Positions 23,423 through 33,990 of a DNA stretch of 64,000 nucleotides are shown here, piece after piece. This stretch comes from Cyathus striatus. Lineage: Eukaryota; Basidiomycota; Agaricomycetes; Agaricales; Nidulariaceae. Position numbers and translations under genes: made by a program. The notes below the pieces were generated by a model. The model worked only from the letters and a program-made list of their open reading frames with translations, searched no databases and was not told the origin of the DNA. The first letter of the stretch is position 1. Each line of letters begins with the position of its first letter. The stretch is taken from positions 1,550,001 through 1,614,000 of the forward strand of contig JAOVFP010000001.1 in NCBI GenBank assembly GCA_025738555.1, given 5' to 3'.

Positions 23423-24607
23423 ATGGCAACAGCAGCGTACTACACCCATCCCGCAAGCACACCTTCCTACTCACACCACTCTCACTCCCACTCGTCAACG
23501 AGCAGTAAACGCGGATACAGGCTATGCGACGAGTGCGGTGCCATCGAAGGACCAAGTGCTCGATTCCGCCTCTGTGGAGGATGTATGACCACGCAGTATT
23601 GTGTACGTTCCCCACACCTCCCTCTCCCTCTTCTTAACTAACACCCGAGACAGTCACAGGAATGTCAAAAACGTAACTGGCCAACACATAAATCCCTCTG
23701 CCAACACACCACCTCCCAACTGCACGCATTCTCTTCTCCATCCCCTGCGGCAGGGGACGAGAACCTTACAAAGAACCTACGCAAGTTCACAAGTACCTAT
23801 TCAACGCTACTCTCCTGGGCGGGGTATCAAGCTCTCCGAGTGCCCCTCAATCCAAGCGCAATACGACACCACGCACTCCTCATCGAACTCACCTCCTCAC
23901 CCTCCAAATCGAAATTCAAAATCTCACAAACGCATATTGTGCCCCTCACATACGTGCGCGATGCGTTGGTAATCAAAGATATCCAGCGCCGCGACGAGAG
24001 GTGTCGTGCGAATGGCGGGTTGGGTGCTATGGTGGTGCTGTTGCAGTGTGGGAGTGTGAGCCAGGTTATGCCTGTTGAAGTTGATCGACCGGAGTGTGTT
24101 GGTTGGAGTGTGAGGGATGAGTGGGAGGGTGTTGTGAGGGGGTGGGTTGAGTCTGGACGGGGGAGTTTCGTGCGTATTGAGCGGGCACTGACTCTCCGTT
24201 GGCCTATCGAACCGGATCCTATCTCATTCTTACCCCCCTACACCCTACCCAACCCCCAGCCCAACGCCAACCCGGTCCGTAACAAGACACTTTTAGTTCT
24301 CGGAAGCAGTACACCACTCGACTCCTTTCATTACTTGCGCCTACTCCTACTCGACGTTGCACCCACTTTGCTCTGCCCTGCTCGAGGCTGGAGCTGTCCC
24401 TATACGCCTACATCTTACATTCAACACCTCATCGCACAGCACACAGCTTCCTCCCAAGCCACATCATCACCTCACAGCACATCTACAGCACATCGAAACA
24501 CACAGCATCTAATCCTGTCCTGGCTATCAGCAAGTATCCCCGAGATCTCTCCACCCTCTTCCCTTCCCTTCCTTCCTTACGATTCTCAGGACCTACACGC
24601 ATCATGA
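23423..24607 (+). CDS. MYND-type zinc-finger protein
   Basis: Exons 23423-23602 and 23654-24607 give 1,134 nt, 377 aa. The intron GTACGT...GACAG splits the zinc finger. MYND ligands are visible: Cys35-x2-Cys38, Cys51-x2-Cys54, Cys60-x3-Cys64 and His72-x3-Cys76, with the usual WPTHK before the last ligands. A His/Ser-rich N-terminus (SHHSHSHSS) precedes the finger. The remaining ~300 residues look like the poorly characterised C-terminal region of fungal MYND proteins. MYND fingers usually mediate protein-protein contacts, so a binding role is likely. No neighbour suggests a pathway. Confidence 0.85.
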
Positions 24608-25402
24608 CTCGGACTCGCGGTTTTCCAGTCTTCCTTTCTCATGTCCATCACGGATCTCGGGATCGGTGACGGAAGTTCGGGGACGGGAGGGAGGGACGGA
24701 AATAGCTGCTGCTGGTGCTTAAATTATACGCTTCTCTCTGGCTGTTCTGGTTATTGTTCTCTTTCATCTATTGTTCGACTCTTTTGGCTTTGGCTGGGGT
24801 ACTGCGTACCTCTTCTCTTTCCTTTTCTCTTCGTCTTTTTTTTCGTTTTTCGTTCCTCTTCGTTTCGTCCTTCGTCTGTTATACCTCGCTCTGTCGCTAT
24901 CAACCACACGATACCCCGCATCCTCACACTTGTACTATACCACGTAGCATATCCAGCATCCAATGTATATATATACCATCTCGCAATGCATTTGAATGAT
25001 CGCCATTTTCGTTGTAACTTGTGAAACGTACAAGTGATTGTTTGATTGTTTGATTGTTTTATTCTTGAAAACGGAAATGAAATGTTTTGATGTTGTCGGA
25101 ATTTAGACGGAAATGAATATGGATTGCTCATGGGATGTGGAATGTAGGTTACGGAATGGAGTGAATCAGATGGAATATGACATTGTACCCTCGGGATCGC
25201 TAGAATGTAAAATATAAAATGTAAACGGAATGGAGTGAATATAACGGTGCTTGGAATGATGCGAGGGAATGTAATACCTTTGTTTTCGAATAGGCATGGC
25301 TAGATAGGTACATAATGAAATGCGATGTTTTAATGTAACGTAACTTCAACGCAGCTCTAAATCATGTGTAGAAACAAGAAAAAAAATCAAATAAAATTTC
25401 CT
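24608..25402. other. 3' flank of the MYND gene, no gene supported
   Basis: It is pyrimidine-rich near 24750-24900, then AT-rich with diverged GGAATGGAGTGAAT-like words (about 25155 and 25229). No domain-bearing frame is seen. Confidence 0.4.
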
Positions 25403-25507
25403 TGACCACCGCAGGGGTCGAACCTGCAATCTCCTGATTTCGATACAACATGAGTGGGTAACAATGGACAATCGTAGTCAGACGCGATGCCATTTCGCCA
25501 GGCGGCC
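25403..25507 (-). tRNA. tRNA-Arg(ACG) with intron, copy 2
   Basis: The reverse complement begins GGCCGCCTGGCGAAATGGCA, has the anticodon loop CTACGA/A and ends GGTGGTC. The intron (about 33 nt) differs in sequence from those of the copies at 11610 and 36117. It lies 80 bp from a tRNA-Arg(TCG) on the same strand. Confidence 0.88.
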
Positions 25508-25586
25508 AGTTGCTTTTAAGCAAGAGTATACAGAGAAGGTGTGAGCTCTTCTGTTATTACAAAAAACAATCAGGAGAAAATAATCA

Positions 25587-25670
25587 TGACCACCGCAGGA
25601 CTCGAACCTGCAACCTTTTGGTACCGTTAAGCCATCGAAGCCAAACGCGCTACCATTGCGCCAGGTAGCC
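25587..25670 (-). tRNA. tRNA-Arg(TCG) with 12-nt intron, copy 2
   Basis: It is identical over its length to the gene at 13399-13482, including the 12-nt intron. All stems pair. The pair ACG + TCG here parallels the ACG and TCG genes at 11.6 and 13.4 kb but is packed within 270 bp. Confidence 0.9.
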
Positions 25671-26612
25671 ATACATAATATGGAATAAGTTGAATTCAAG
25701 GCGTGCGCCAAGAATTACGTCACGAATACCATGGAATCCTAACCACCGCAGCGCTTCTAAAACACGTTTTAATGAATGAAGAAATACTTGTATATATGTA
25801 TTAATTGTTTGTATGTACAGGTGTCGACAACAAAAGCCGCTAATTCATGACATTTGAATCTCTTGATTCCTCATTGCTTTGGTGAAAGATTGTAGTGATA
25901 TATTTGTGGCAAAATGAAAGATAAATTTAAAAATGATTTACTAGGGCCAGGGCACCAGAAGGGTTGTAACTTGAGCTTGAGCTGTGAGGAGACACTGTAA
26001 CTGGACATGCACCATATGTAAATGTGATGTCAGGTAGATGTATGTCAAGTTTGCGGCATACTGCTGAGCTCATACCCTCTCCTTCAAGCTACATATATTG
26101 TACATATACAAGTATGCTAATTGATCAATAAAGAAATAGGGCCTTGGTGGTGGCAGTTGATATGGTGTTGGCACGCTAGCCGTGGTTGGAGCAGGTACCA
26201 GAAAGAAAGGTGGTGGACGAAGCAGATGGACAATGCGGGGCAGTGATGGGAAGTGGAAGGTGAGAACCAGCAAAGGAGTCAGTGTGGATGCCGTAGTCGG
26301 AGCCTGTATGCCAGTGGGAGGAGATGGTAGAGGGTGGTGATGGTGGTTGATATGGCATAAGTGGGGGGTGTCGTGGTGGGAGCGGTTAAGAGAAAGAAAG
26401 GTGGCAAACGACGTGGGTGGAAACATTGTGGTCGGAACCGGCAGAAGAAATTGAGGTGGGAGAGGATATGGCTGGGCATGTTGATGGCGAAACGACGTGA
26501 GTCGAGAAGCCAGCACAGCTAGCAGAAGAACAGGAGGTGGAAGATGAAGTGGGAAGAGATGTCATGGGTCCATGATGTCAACATAAGGAAGGTGGTGCTG
26601 CAGGTGTGGACA
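25671..26612. repeat. Intergenic DNA with GGTGG-rich low-complexity tract
   Basis: The stretch at about 26140-26540 is dominated by GGTGGTGATGGTGG-like and GTGGGAGG-like words. Long minus-strand frames here are rich in Pro, His and Thr and reflect base composition only. No gene is supported. Confidence 0.5.
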
Positions 26613-26614
26613 TA

Positions 26615-28212
26615 CAGTGCCGATCAAAAGTATTGCACAACATGTACAAACAAAGTAGATAAAAGTCCAGGATGAGTAGAATACATCGTAAACACATGTA
26701 TTGTACGTCGATAGAAAGCTAAAATAGTTTAGAATCATATAGGAAAGCATGGGACATGATATGAGTGAAATTAAAAGAAAAATTGAAGTGTAAATGCGAA
26801 ATATGCTGTGCAATACATATGAACATACCCAAATCTCAGAAAGATAAGTGTCGCGCTCCTTCCACAAAAATCCGCGCATCCTGAAAATTTAGTATTTTGT
26901 ATTACCCCCTCGGGCCTTCACTAATGCGGCAACGCGGCGTGGCATGCTCTGGTATAAGGTGTCGAGCGCGGCCTTCGGAAAATTGGCCCATTCCTCCTGA
27001 AGAGTGACCCACAACTCTTCTTTATTGCGTGGAAGAGGGTTGCGAGCACGTACAAGCGTATCCAATTGATCCCAGACATGTTCTATAATGCTCATGTCTG
27101 GACTGGAAGGGGGCCAAGGCAATTGTTTGACCCGCTTGCGCTTGAACCACTCCTGAGCGACAGCGCTCCGGTGCTTCGGGTCATTGTCCTGCTGAAAAAT
27201 AACACCAGTAGACCCAGTAGACCTTAATTTCAGATCCTTCACACTCCCAAGATACAATTTGTTGAGGATTTCGACATAGTCTGGGCCCTTCATGATCCCA
27301 TCAATGCGGTGAAGGCGCCCCACCCCCTTAGCAGAAATACAACCCCACACCATCAAGTTTCCAGCACCATGCTTGATGTTCTTTTGTGTGAAGTGAGGGT
27401 CTAGAGCCTGCCCGGGCTTAATATAGCACCACTGACGCCCATCTGACTTGAACAGGAGGAATTTGGACTCATCTGAGAAAATCACGCGTTCCCAGTCCTC
27501 CACAGTCCAGCCTGCATGCTGAAGTGCCCAAAGCCTACGCTTCTCCTGGTTTACTTTGGAAATGTAGGGCTTCTTCCTACGAACCCTACAGACCAGTCCA
27601 TACTCCTTCAAACGGCGTGCAATTGTTTGGCGAGACACCTGTGGGAAAGCCGTTTTTGCAAGCTCCGCGGCATTAGAAACCTCTGTTCTCGCAAGCTTTA
27701 TTGCCGCAACCCGGGTATCGCGTGCATCGAATTTACGAGGGCGACCTGTCTTCGGGTTTACGTAATACGGATCTGCTGATTTTTCGAAGCGCGCAATGAG
27801 ACGACGCACAGTAGTGCGGTGAACACCTATAAATTGTGCTATATCTTTGTCAGCATAGTCAAGCTTCTTATAAGCGACTGCTCGAGCAACTTTGGAGGGG
27901 GATGTGTAGACCATGAAGTAGAAATCGATGTAGTTTAGTTTTTTTCGGTGTTCTCAGACTTCTACAGTATATAAATTATGTTTCTCTGTTTCACATACCC
28001 CTGATCATATGTATTGCACACTGGATTTCGCAGTAAAATTGCTGTGCTTCATTCATATTCATCTAATTACATTTATAACTATTACTAACTATTAACGAAC
28101 ACATCTGAGACTGTATAACAACAATTTCCGCGAGCTGCGCGTCCATCCTCCTTCAACGCGTCGCGGTTAATTAGGTCACGTGAGTGGCGTGCGATACTTT
28201 TGATCGGCACTG
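26615..28212 (-). mobile_element. Intact Tc1-type transposon
   Basis: A 1,598-bp element has ends CAGTGCCGATCAAAAGTAT and its inverse (right end at 28212) and is flanked by TA duplications (26613-26614 and 28213-28214). A second inverted pair lies inside it (GTGCAATACATATGA near 26812 and its complement near 28005), giving the paired inverted-repeat layout seen in many Tc1 relatives. Its transposase frame is uninterrupted, so this is the youngest-looking transposon in the window. Confidence 0.92.
26889..27914 (-). CDS. Tc1/mariner-family transposase, DD34E
   Basis: This single-exon frame of 341 aa lies inside the Tc1 element. An N-terminal paired helix-turn-helix region is visible (IAQFIGVHRTTVRRLI, residues about 25-40) with a GRPR linker at 57-60. 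The second half holds the DDE catalytic domain: Asp148 in FSDESKF, Asp243 in FQQDNDPKHRS and Glu278 in SPDMSIIEHVW. The last two are separated by 34 residues, the Tc1 spacing. The length matches functional Tc1 transposases (about 340 aa). No stop or frameshift interrupts it, so mobility is possible. Expression is not shown. Confidence 0.93.
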   Translation of the reverse strand: MVYTSPSKVARAVAYKKLDYADKDIAQFIGVHRTTVRRLIARFEKSADPYYVNPKTGRPRKFDARDTRVAAIKLARTEVSNAAELAKTAFPQVSRQTIARRLKEYGLVCRVRRKKPYISKVNQEKRRLWALQHAGWTVEDWERVIFSDESKFLLFKSDGRQWCYIKPGQALDPHFTQKNIKHGAGNLMVWGCISAKGVGRLHRIDGIMKGPDYVEILNKLYLGSVKDLKLRSTGSTGVIFQQDNDPKHRSAVAQEWFKRKRVKQLPWPPSSPDMSIIEHVWDQLDTLVRARNPLPRNKEELWVTLQEEWANFPKAALDTLYQSMPRRVAALVKARGGNTKY

Positions 28213-28683
28213 TAACACACACAGGAAATGTATAGGAAAAGAACTTATAGGATGATATGAGACTCAAGCAAAGTAAGAACCGGGAAGACGGGTACCGTGG
28301 GGAAGACAACGACCAGAGTGAGGAGATGATGACGGGGGGTATGACAGCAAGTGTGAAAGGGAAAAAATGAGAGAAATTAAGATCAAAAGAGGGAGATAGC
28401 TAATGCTTACAGGCTTCGTCGACCCTTTGTCACAGAGTGTCACAAGTAATCCTCAGTGAAAACAGTCAGTCATTCATAGTCACTTACTTGCTTGCAATTG
28501 GTTGTAACTTAGTCATTTAAAAGTCAATTTGTAGTCAAAAGTCATAAAATAGTCAGACTAGCATGCCGAATTAGTCTACTGTAATGCATTTCGGTTATCG
28601 GACCATTGTGGCACATTGACTGATGCGAAAGCATCAGGAAGTCTGAAGAACTTCCTAAGCATTCTTATCACTTTTCAATAATG
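28213..28683. other. Spacer between Tc1 element and MITE
   Basis: No gene is supported. The start carries the TA duplication of the Tc1 element and the end the TA duplication of the next element. Confidence 0.4.
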
Positions 28684-28685
28684 TA

Positions 28686-29589
28686 CTATCACCCATCAGT
28701 AGTTCGTATTGATCACTGGTTCATATTGTTACAGGTGTTACCATGTGTGACTGTTGGCAGAATTCAAACTCCATTGATCGTTTTGATGGCACCTGTTTGT
28801 GCTTCGCATAGCGAAGCATTGGCCAAGCGGCCAATCGGTTAGGTTATGAGCTATGTAGTAAGTATTGTATTCGGTATAGAACTATGTACTGTAGGATTAT
28901 ATACATGGTAATGTACAGAGAATGTACATGAGTAAGGTACTTTACACGTGAAATATATAATATATGCATTATGTAAATTATGAGGTTAGCATGTTAGTAC
29001 ATGCTGGAGGTATTAGTATATGGCGCTATGGCCTTGGAGCGTGATCACGATGAGAACTATAATGCAGGGGTTGAATATAGTGGTCTTGGTGGTAACCTGT
29101 ATAGTGAGTTCCGTTCCAATGTCCATGCAAGTTGGTGGGTAATATAGCAGGATGTACCTGATAATAATTTGAGTGTGCGCCATGAAAAGTTGCTGGCAAT
29201 GTCTCTGGACCTCCTATCGCAGGTGAGTAGTGTTGAATATGCGAAGAATTATATAAAGAATTTAAAGGCTTCACGCGCTGTTAACATGCCAAGAAGAATA
29301 TATAAACGAGCAGCAGCTCGCTTAACACGACTCACGTGGAGCGCATCCATCAAAATCATCAAACGATCACAAATTTCAGAATCCGCTGCGCCGATACACG
29401 GCTAGTGTGACATTCTTCCAAAAACATCCATTTGAATTTTGAGCAATTCTGAACAAAAAAAGTGATATTCGTGTATAGTAATATAAGTAGATGACAGACT
29501 TAAAATTTTGAAGCAGGAGAAGCCTGAGAAAGGAGAGATATTTGCCCAATACGAACCAGTGATCAATACGAACTACTGATGGGTGATAG
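28686..29589. mobile_element. 0.9-kb MITE with 43-bp TIRs and TA duplication
   Basis: The left repeat at 28686-28728 and the right repeat at 29547-29589 match over 43 bp with one mismatch, starting CTATCACCCATCAGTAGTTC. TA flanks both ends (28684-28685 and 29590-29591). The 904-bp body has only short frames with no transposase motif. I call it a non-autonomous Tc1/mariner-superfamily element; the autonomous partner is not in this window. Confidence 0.82.
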
Positions 29590-29591
29590 TA

Positions 29592-30307
29592 TTGTGTATG
29601 TATGCCTGTTGGCATTGCAGGGGATTGCTCGGGCAGAATCTTTTAATCTCATGAACACAGACAATAATGAAAAGACTTAAGTTATTGAAGTTCGGTTGCA
29701 CTAGCACTGTATTGGACACAAGTGAACTACTTAGTCTTACACGAGGCTCGAGCTATTGGGTCATTTAAACTTCGCTATATATATACGGAACTGTTCCAGA
29801 ACTAGTCCTTGAACGATTCAGCACGCAACCCTTCCCTTCCTTCCAACCTTGCTTACAATTTAAAACAATATAACTGTGTTTTATCTCTGGTTATAACGCT
29901 AAGCAAATTTGAAACGTCCATGTATGTAGATTCGGCAGCGGCGGACGGTGAGCCCATCTCTTTCTTTCCCCACCGTCCAAAGCTAAAGCGACACCACTAT
30001 AGCCTCGGACGAGCTATCCAACATATATAACCCCACTGCCCCGCTCCTTTTGGCACGGTTCCAGCCCCTCTCCTCAACCAAAATTATCTCCCTCGATCTA
30101 AAGAGTTAAGTCGGAATGCGAGTATACGGTTGGTACCGAAGAAGAATGTTACTTTCGCGTTAGTCAACATTTGCAAAATTCGCTGCTACCCGATAATAGC
30201 TATTAGCCATCATCAGGCCATATATATAAATACCCTTGAAGTTGGTCATGTGAAAAATTCATTCTACTGCCCCACAGCCGTTACCTCCTATACTGTTTGC
30301 CTCACAG
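29592..30307. other. SDR-B upstream region
   Basis: No gene is supported. A TATA-like stretch (ATATATATAAATAC, about 30221) lies roughly 85 bp before the SDR-B start. Confidence 0.4.
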
Positions 30308-31376
30308 ATGGATACTAATAAACGTGGTCCAGAAGTATGGTTCAGTGAATAATCGTTGTTCCTTCCGGGGCACGATAAGTTGACTTAAATTCTTATACAG
30401 TTACAGGAGCTTCCAGTGGCATTGGACTAAGCGTGCTCAAGCACGTACTCTCAAAGGGAGATAATGTTGTAGCGACACTCCGAAGGCCTGAAGCTATCTC
30501 CGACTTAGCCTCAAAGTATCCATCAACACAATTACTAGTTGTGCAGTTGGACGTCAAGAATGAAGGTGACATTCGCTCTGCCTTCCTTGCAGCTCAAGAT
30601 AAATTCGGTCGTGTGGATGTTGTGTACAACAACGCTGGAACCGGAGCACTGGCTGAGATTGAGGGAACTCCCATCGATATAGCTCGGAACATCTTCGAAG
30701 TTAACTTTTGGGACGCTACAAATGTTTCGAGAGAGGCCGTTCGATTCTTCCGTGATGTAAATAAACCTGCTGGAGGCCGTCTGCTTCAAGCGTCCTCCCA
30801 AGCAGGATTGTGCGCGGCTCCAGGAGTTGGATACTACTCTGCAAGGTCTGTTATCATCCATTTCGAGCAGTTTTTGTTTGCTTATCGTATGAATAGCAAA
30901 CACGGTATGCTATACTTGAAATCATAAATAGCTTCCTGACTTTGTATAGCACTCGAAGGATTCAGTGAATCACTTTCCCAGGAATTACTTCCTTCATGGA
31001 ATATTAAAGTAAGTCTTGATAGGCTATTATAATAATTATAAGTCGAGGAAAACTTTACGTTAAGGTCATAATCCTCGACATTGGAGGATTTAATACGCGT
31101 TCCGTAGAACGGGCACTTACGATTCTGCCGTTGCATCCTTCATACACTAGTGACAGTAGTAGTCAAAAGATGCGGGACTATCTTGCTGAGGCACGTTTAG
31201 GAAAGTTCGGCGATCCCGATAAAGCCGCTAGAGAAATGTACAAAATAGCTGGTGATAAAGACGCTCCTCTGCATGTTCCTCTAACTCTAGATACTATAGC
31301 GGTGATTTATAGGAAGATAAACTCACTTAGGGATGATGTGGTGATGTCTGAGAAATGGTCAGTTGATTTAAAGTAG
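30308..31376 (+). CDS. SDR-B: classical short-chain dehydrogenase/reductase
   Basis: Exons 30308-30344, 30401-30845, 30897-30904 (8-nt microexon), 30950-31008 and 31065-31376 give 861 nt, 286 aa. The first four exon lengths equal those of SDR-A. Motifs are TGASSGIG, NNAG (in DVVYNNAGTGALAE), Ser in LLQASSQAG, and the YYSASK active site with Lys from CAAACACG. The tail HPSYTSDSSSQKMRDYLAEA and KIAGDKDAPLHVPLTL match SDR-A, so these two are the closest pair in layout. It is the first of three same-strand genes (SDR-B, SDR-C, QOX2). The substrate is unknown. Confidence 0.88.
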
Positions 31377-32054
31377 TACTTACATCCTTTGTATTGTAAA
31401 GTGTTTAGAAAGTAAGATGCAGGAAGTTGGAACAACTCTTATCTTTTATTTTAGATAGTTCAACAAACGGTTCGAAATTTGACAAAGCATTCTTGAATAA
31501 ATCGACACTCCCTATAACCAACGTAGAGCTCGAGCCTTGCCATTTCGCCAGGCGAGCCATAAACACTTCAAGATATTTGTACCTAATCAACACGCAAGTT
31601 TCGCGATGTGTCGGGGTGTTTCGCAACATGCCGTACTTAGTACTTAAGTCTTGGTTCTTGGCCATGTGTTGATAGCGGGCGCATTCCAAGCCCCAGATAA
31701 CTTTTCCACAAATGAGATAATAACATGACAATAATCGGTTTTACTACTTAGATAACAGTGAGTAAATTCACTCGAATGTCGGAGGATGACATACCGGAGC
31801 GAAGAACATCAAGCAACATGGCGTTCTATCTTGGTGACTTTGATGGTTATCTAATTAGTGGCGCAGTTATATGCCGCAAATAAGCCCACGAACGCAATAA
31901 CAATTTTGCAACTTAGTCATTTCGTATCTATTTTCAGCATCTGATGCAGCGGCAGCGGAGGATGACATGACTTTCAAAACCCATATATACTTTACCATGT
32001 GAAGAATATTCGTTCTTCCTGTACATTTATCTGCTCAACCTGATCTTCCTCATA
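31377..32054. other. Intergenic, contains a tRNA 5'-end fragment
   Basis: At about 31538-31560 the minus strand reads GGCTCGCCTGGCGAAATGGC, matching only the first 20 or so bases of the tRNA-Arg genes. The rest of the tRNA is absent. TATA-like ATATATAC (about 31983) precedes SDR-C. Confidence 0.5.
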
Positions 32055-33125
32055 ATGGATAGTGCCAAAACCAACCCTGAAGTATGGTTTAGTGCGTATC
32101 GCTGTATAAAAACTTGAGCAGAATCTGACTTATGTTTTTTGCATTCAGTTACCGGATCCTCTAGTGGCCTTGGACTTGCTGTACTCAAGCACGTACTCTC
32201 CAAGGGAGATAACGCAGTAGCCACGCTGCGCAAACCCGAAGCAATTTCCGACTTGGCTTCGAAGTACCCCACATCGCAATTGTTAATTGTTCAAGTCGAT
32301 GTGAAGAAGGAGGACGAAATACTTTCCGCATTTAAAGCTGCTGAAGAAAAGTTCGGTCGTGTTGACGTTGTGTACAACAATGCAGGATATGGAACTTTGG
32401 CTGAGATTGAAGGCACTCCAGCAGATGTCGCCCGCGATATGTTCGAAGTCAACTTCTGGGGAGCTACAAGCGTTTCGAGAGAGGCCGTTCGGTACTTCCG
32501 CGACGTGAATAAGCCTTCAGGAGGTCGTCTACTTCAGGTTTCCTCCATGGGTGGAGCATCAGCAGCACCCGCACTTGGATATTATTGTGCAAGGTTTGTT
32601 GTATTTATTAGTTTCAAAGCATTCGTACTTTACCTACTTCTGTTTCAACTAGCAAATTTGGTATGTTATAGCACATATTCAGACATCACCGGCTGACATT
32701 TTCATAGCACTGGAAGGCTTTAGTGAAGCGCTCTCACAAGAACTCCTCCCTTCTTGGAATATAAAGGTATCATAACATATCCTGTTTATATTATGAGAAT
32801 CACAGATACATTTCATTGTTAGGTCATCATTCTTGAACTTGGAGGCTTTCGTACTACAGCAGCGGTAAACATACCCACGTTGTCGTTACATCCTTCATAC
32901 ACTGGAAGTACAAGCAACTATATCCGGGATCTATTTGCGGGGCCTATGGAACACATAGCAGACGCCGACAACGGAGCTAGAGAAATATACAAGATCGCAG
33001 GCGATAAAAATGCGCCTTTGCATATTCCTCTAGGATTCGACGCTATAGCCGCAGTTAACAAAAAGATAGAGTCCATTAGAGAAGAGGTGGCGAACTCAGA
33101 GAAATGGTCTATTGATTTGAAGTAG
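32055..33125 (+). CDS. SDR-C: classical short-chain dehydrogenase/reductase
   Basis: Exons 32055-32091, 32149-32593, 32653-32660 (microexon CAAATTTG), 32708-32766 and 32823-33125 give 852 nt, 283 aa. Motifs are TGSSSGLGLAVLKHVLSKGD, VVYNNAGYGTLAEIEGTP, VNFWGATSVSREAV, Ser in LLQVSSMGG, and YYCASK with Lys from the microexon. The start MDSAKTNPEVWF aligns with SDR-A and SDR-B. It sits about 0.9 kb upstream of QOX2 on the same strand, mirroring SDR-A and QOX1. Confidence 0.9.
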
Positions 33126-33990
33126 TTACGCAAAGTTGTAAATGAACAAGCGATGTTGCTGGTGTAGTGGTATGTAGAGAAAAACCTTCGATATGGATGT
33201 ATATAAGCCTTTTACGCATTGGTTTAGTCTCGATGCATTGACCCCAGTTAATATGATGCTAATGAAGAAGGGAATGTCAGGTGCTTAGATTCAAAACTTT
33301 CCGCCGCCACCTCGGAGCATTGAAAACTTAATATTCCTATAGGTGTACCGTGTTAGAAACCCCAGAAAGATACTATTCAGTTATTTCAAAGTATCTCTCG
33401 ACTATTCACGTACTTGTCCTGAGTATCTATAGAAAGAAATGAGCAGTGCAAACAGTAATACCTATGACGATATGCTAGGCTTTGAAACCGAACACTTACC
33501 AATACACGACAGAACATCCATAGGTACAGTCAATCGAGTCATTGTATTCCGCACTCACCCGCGAAGGGCTGACCAGTAACACGCCTTCGATTTCTATCCT
33601 GTAAGAAACTGCCCAGCATTTTCACTGATAAAAATCTACCGGCTCGTTCCCAACGATCTTAAAGTAGACGCATACGTACCCCTTCGGACTGTAATAAACG
33701 AGGTGCAAAGCAGATCATTGCCAGAAATGGCCACGGTATGCAGGGAATCACCACGAGCTCACACGGAAACTTGGCAATCTCGCCAATAATAGCATCACAT
33801 TTCGCGCTTCCAATTCTTCTGGGACACGTGAGGTCGCGATGTTTAGCTAATATGATATGACAGAACTACGGCTGGTCTTCAGAGATGTAGACGCTTGCTG
33901 AAATTTTGAGTTCTGAAGAACGTATTTAAGAACCTCAAGTGTGAATGAGAAGAGACAGCAACACCACATACACTTACAAGTACCAACGAA
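33126..33990. promoter_or_regulatory. SDR-C to QOX2 spacer and QOX2 promoter
   Basis: No gene is supported. A TATA-like GTATTTAAG (about 33923) lies roughly 65 bp before the QOX2 start codon. Confidence 0.4.

Noticed and set aside
26070..26516. 148-codon Pro/His/Thr-rich minus-strand frame
   Set aside because: It is produced by GGTGG-type low-complexity DNA; overlapping frames are equally open.
29026..29405. His/Tyr-rich minus frame and basic plus frame inside the 0.9-kb MITE
   Set aside because: They are short, overlapping, have no transposase motif, and lie within a non-autonomous element.
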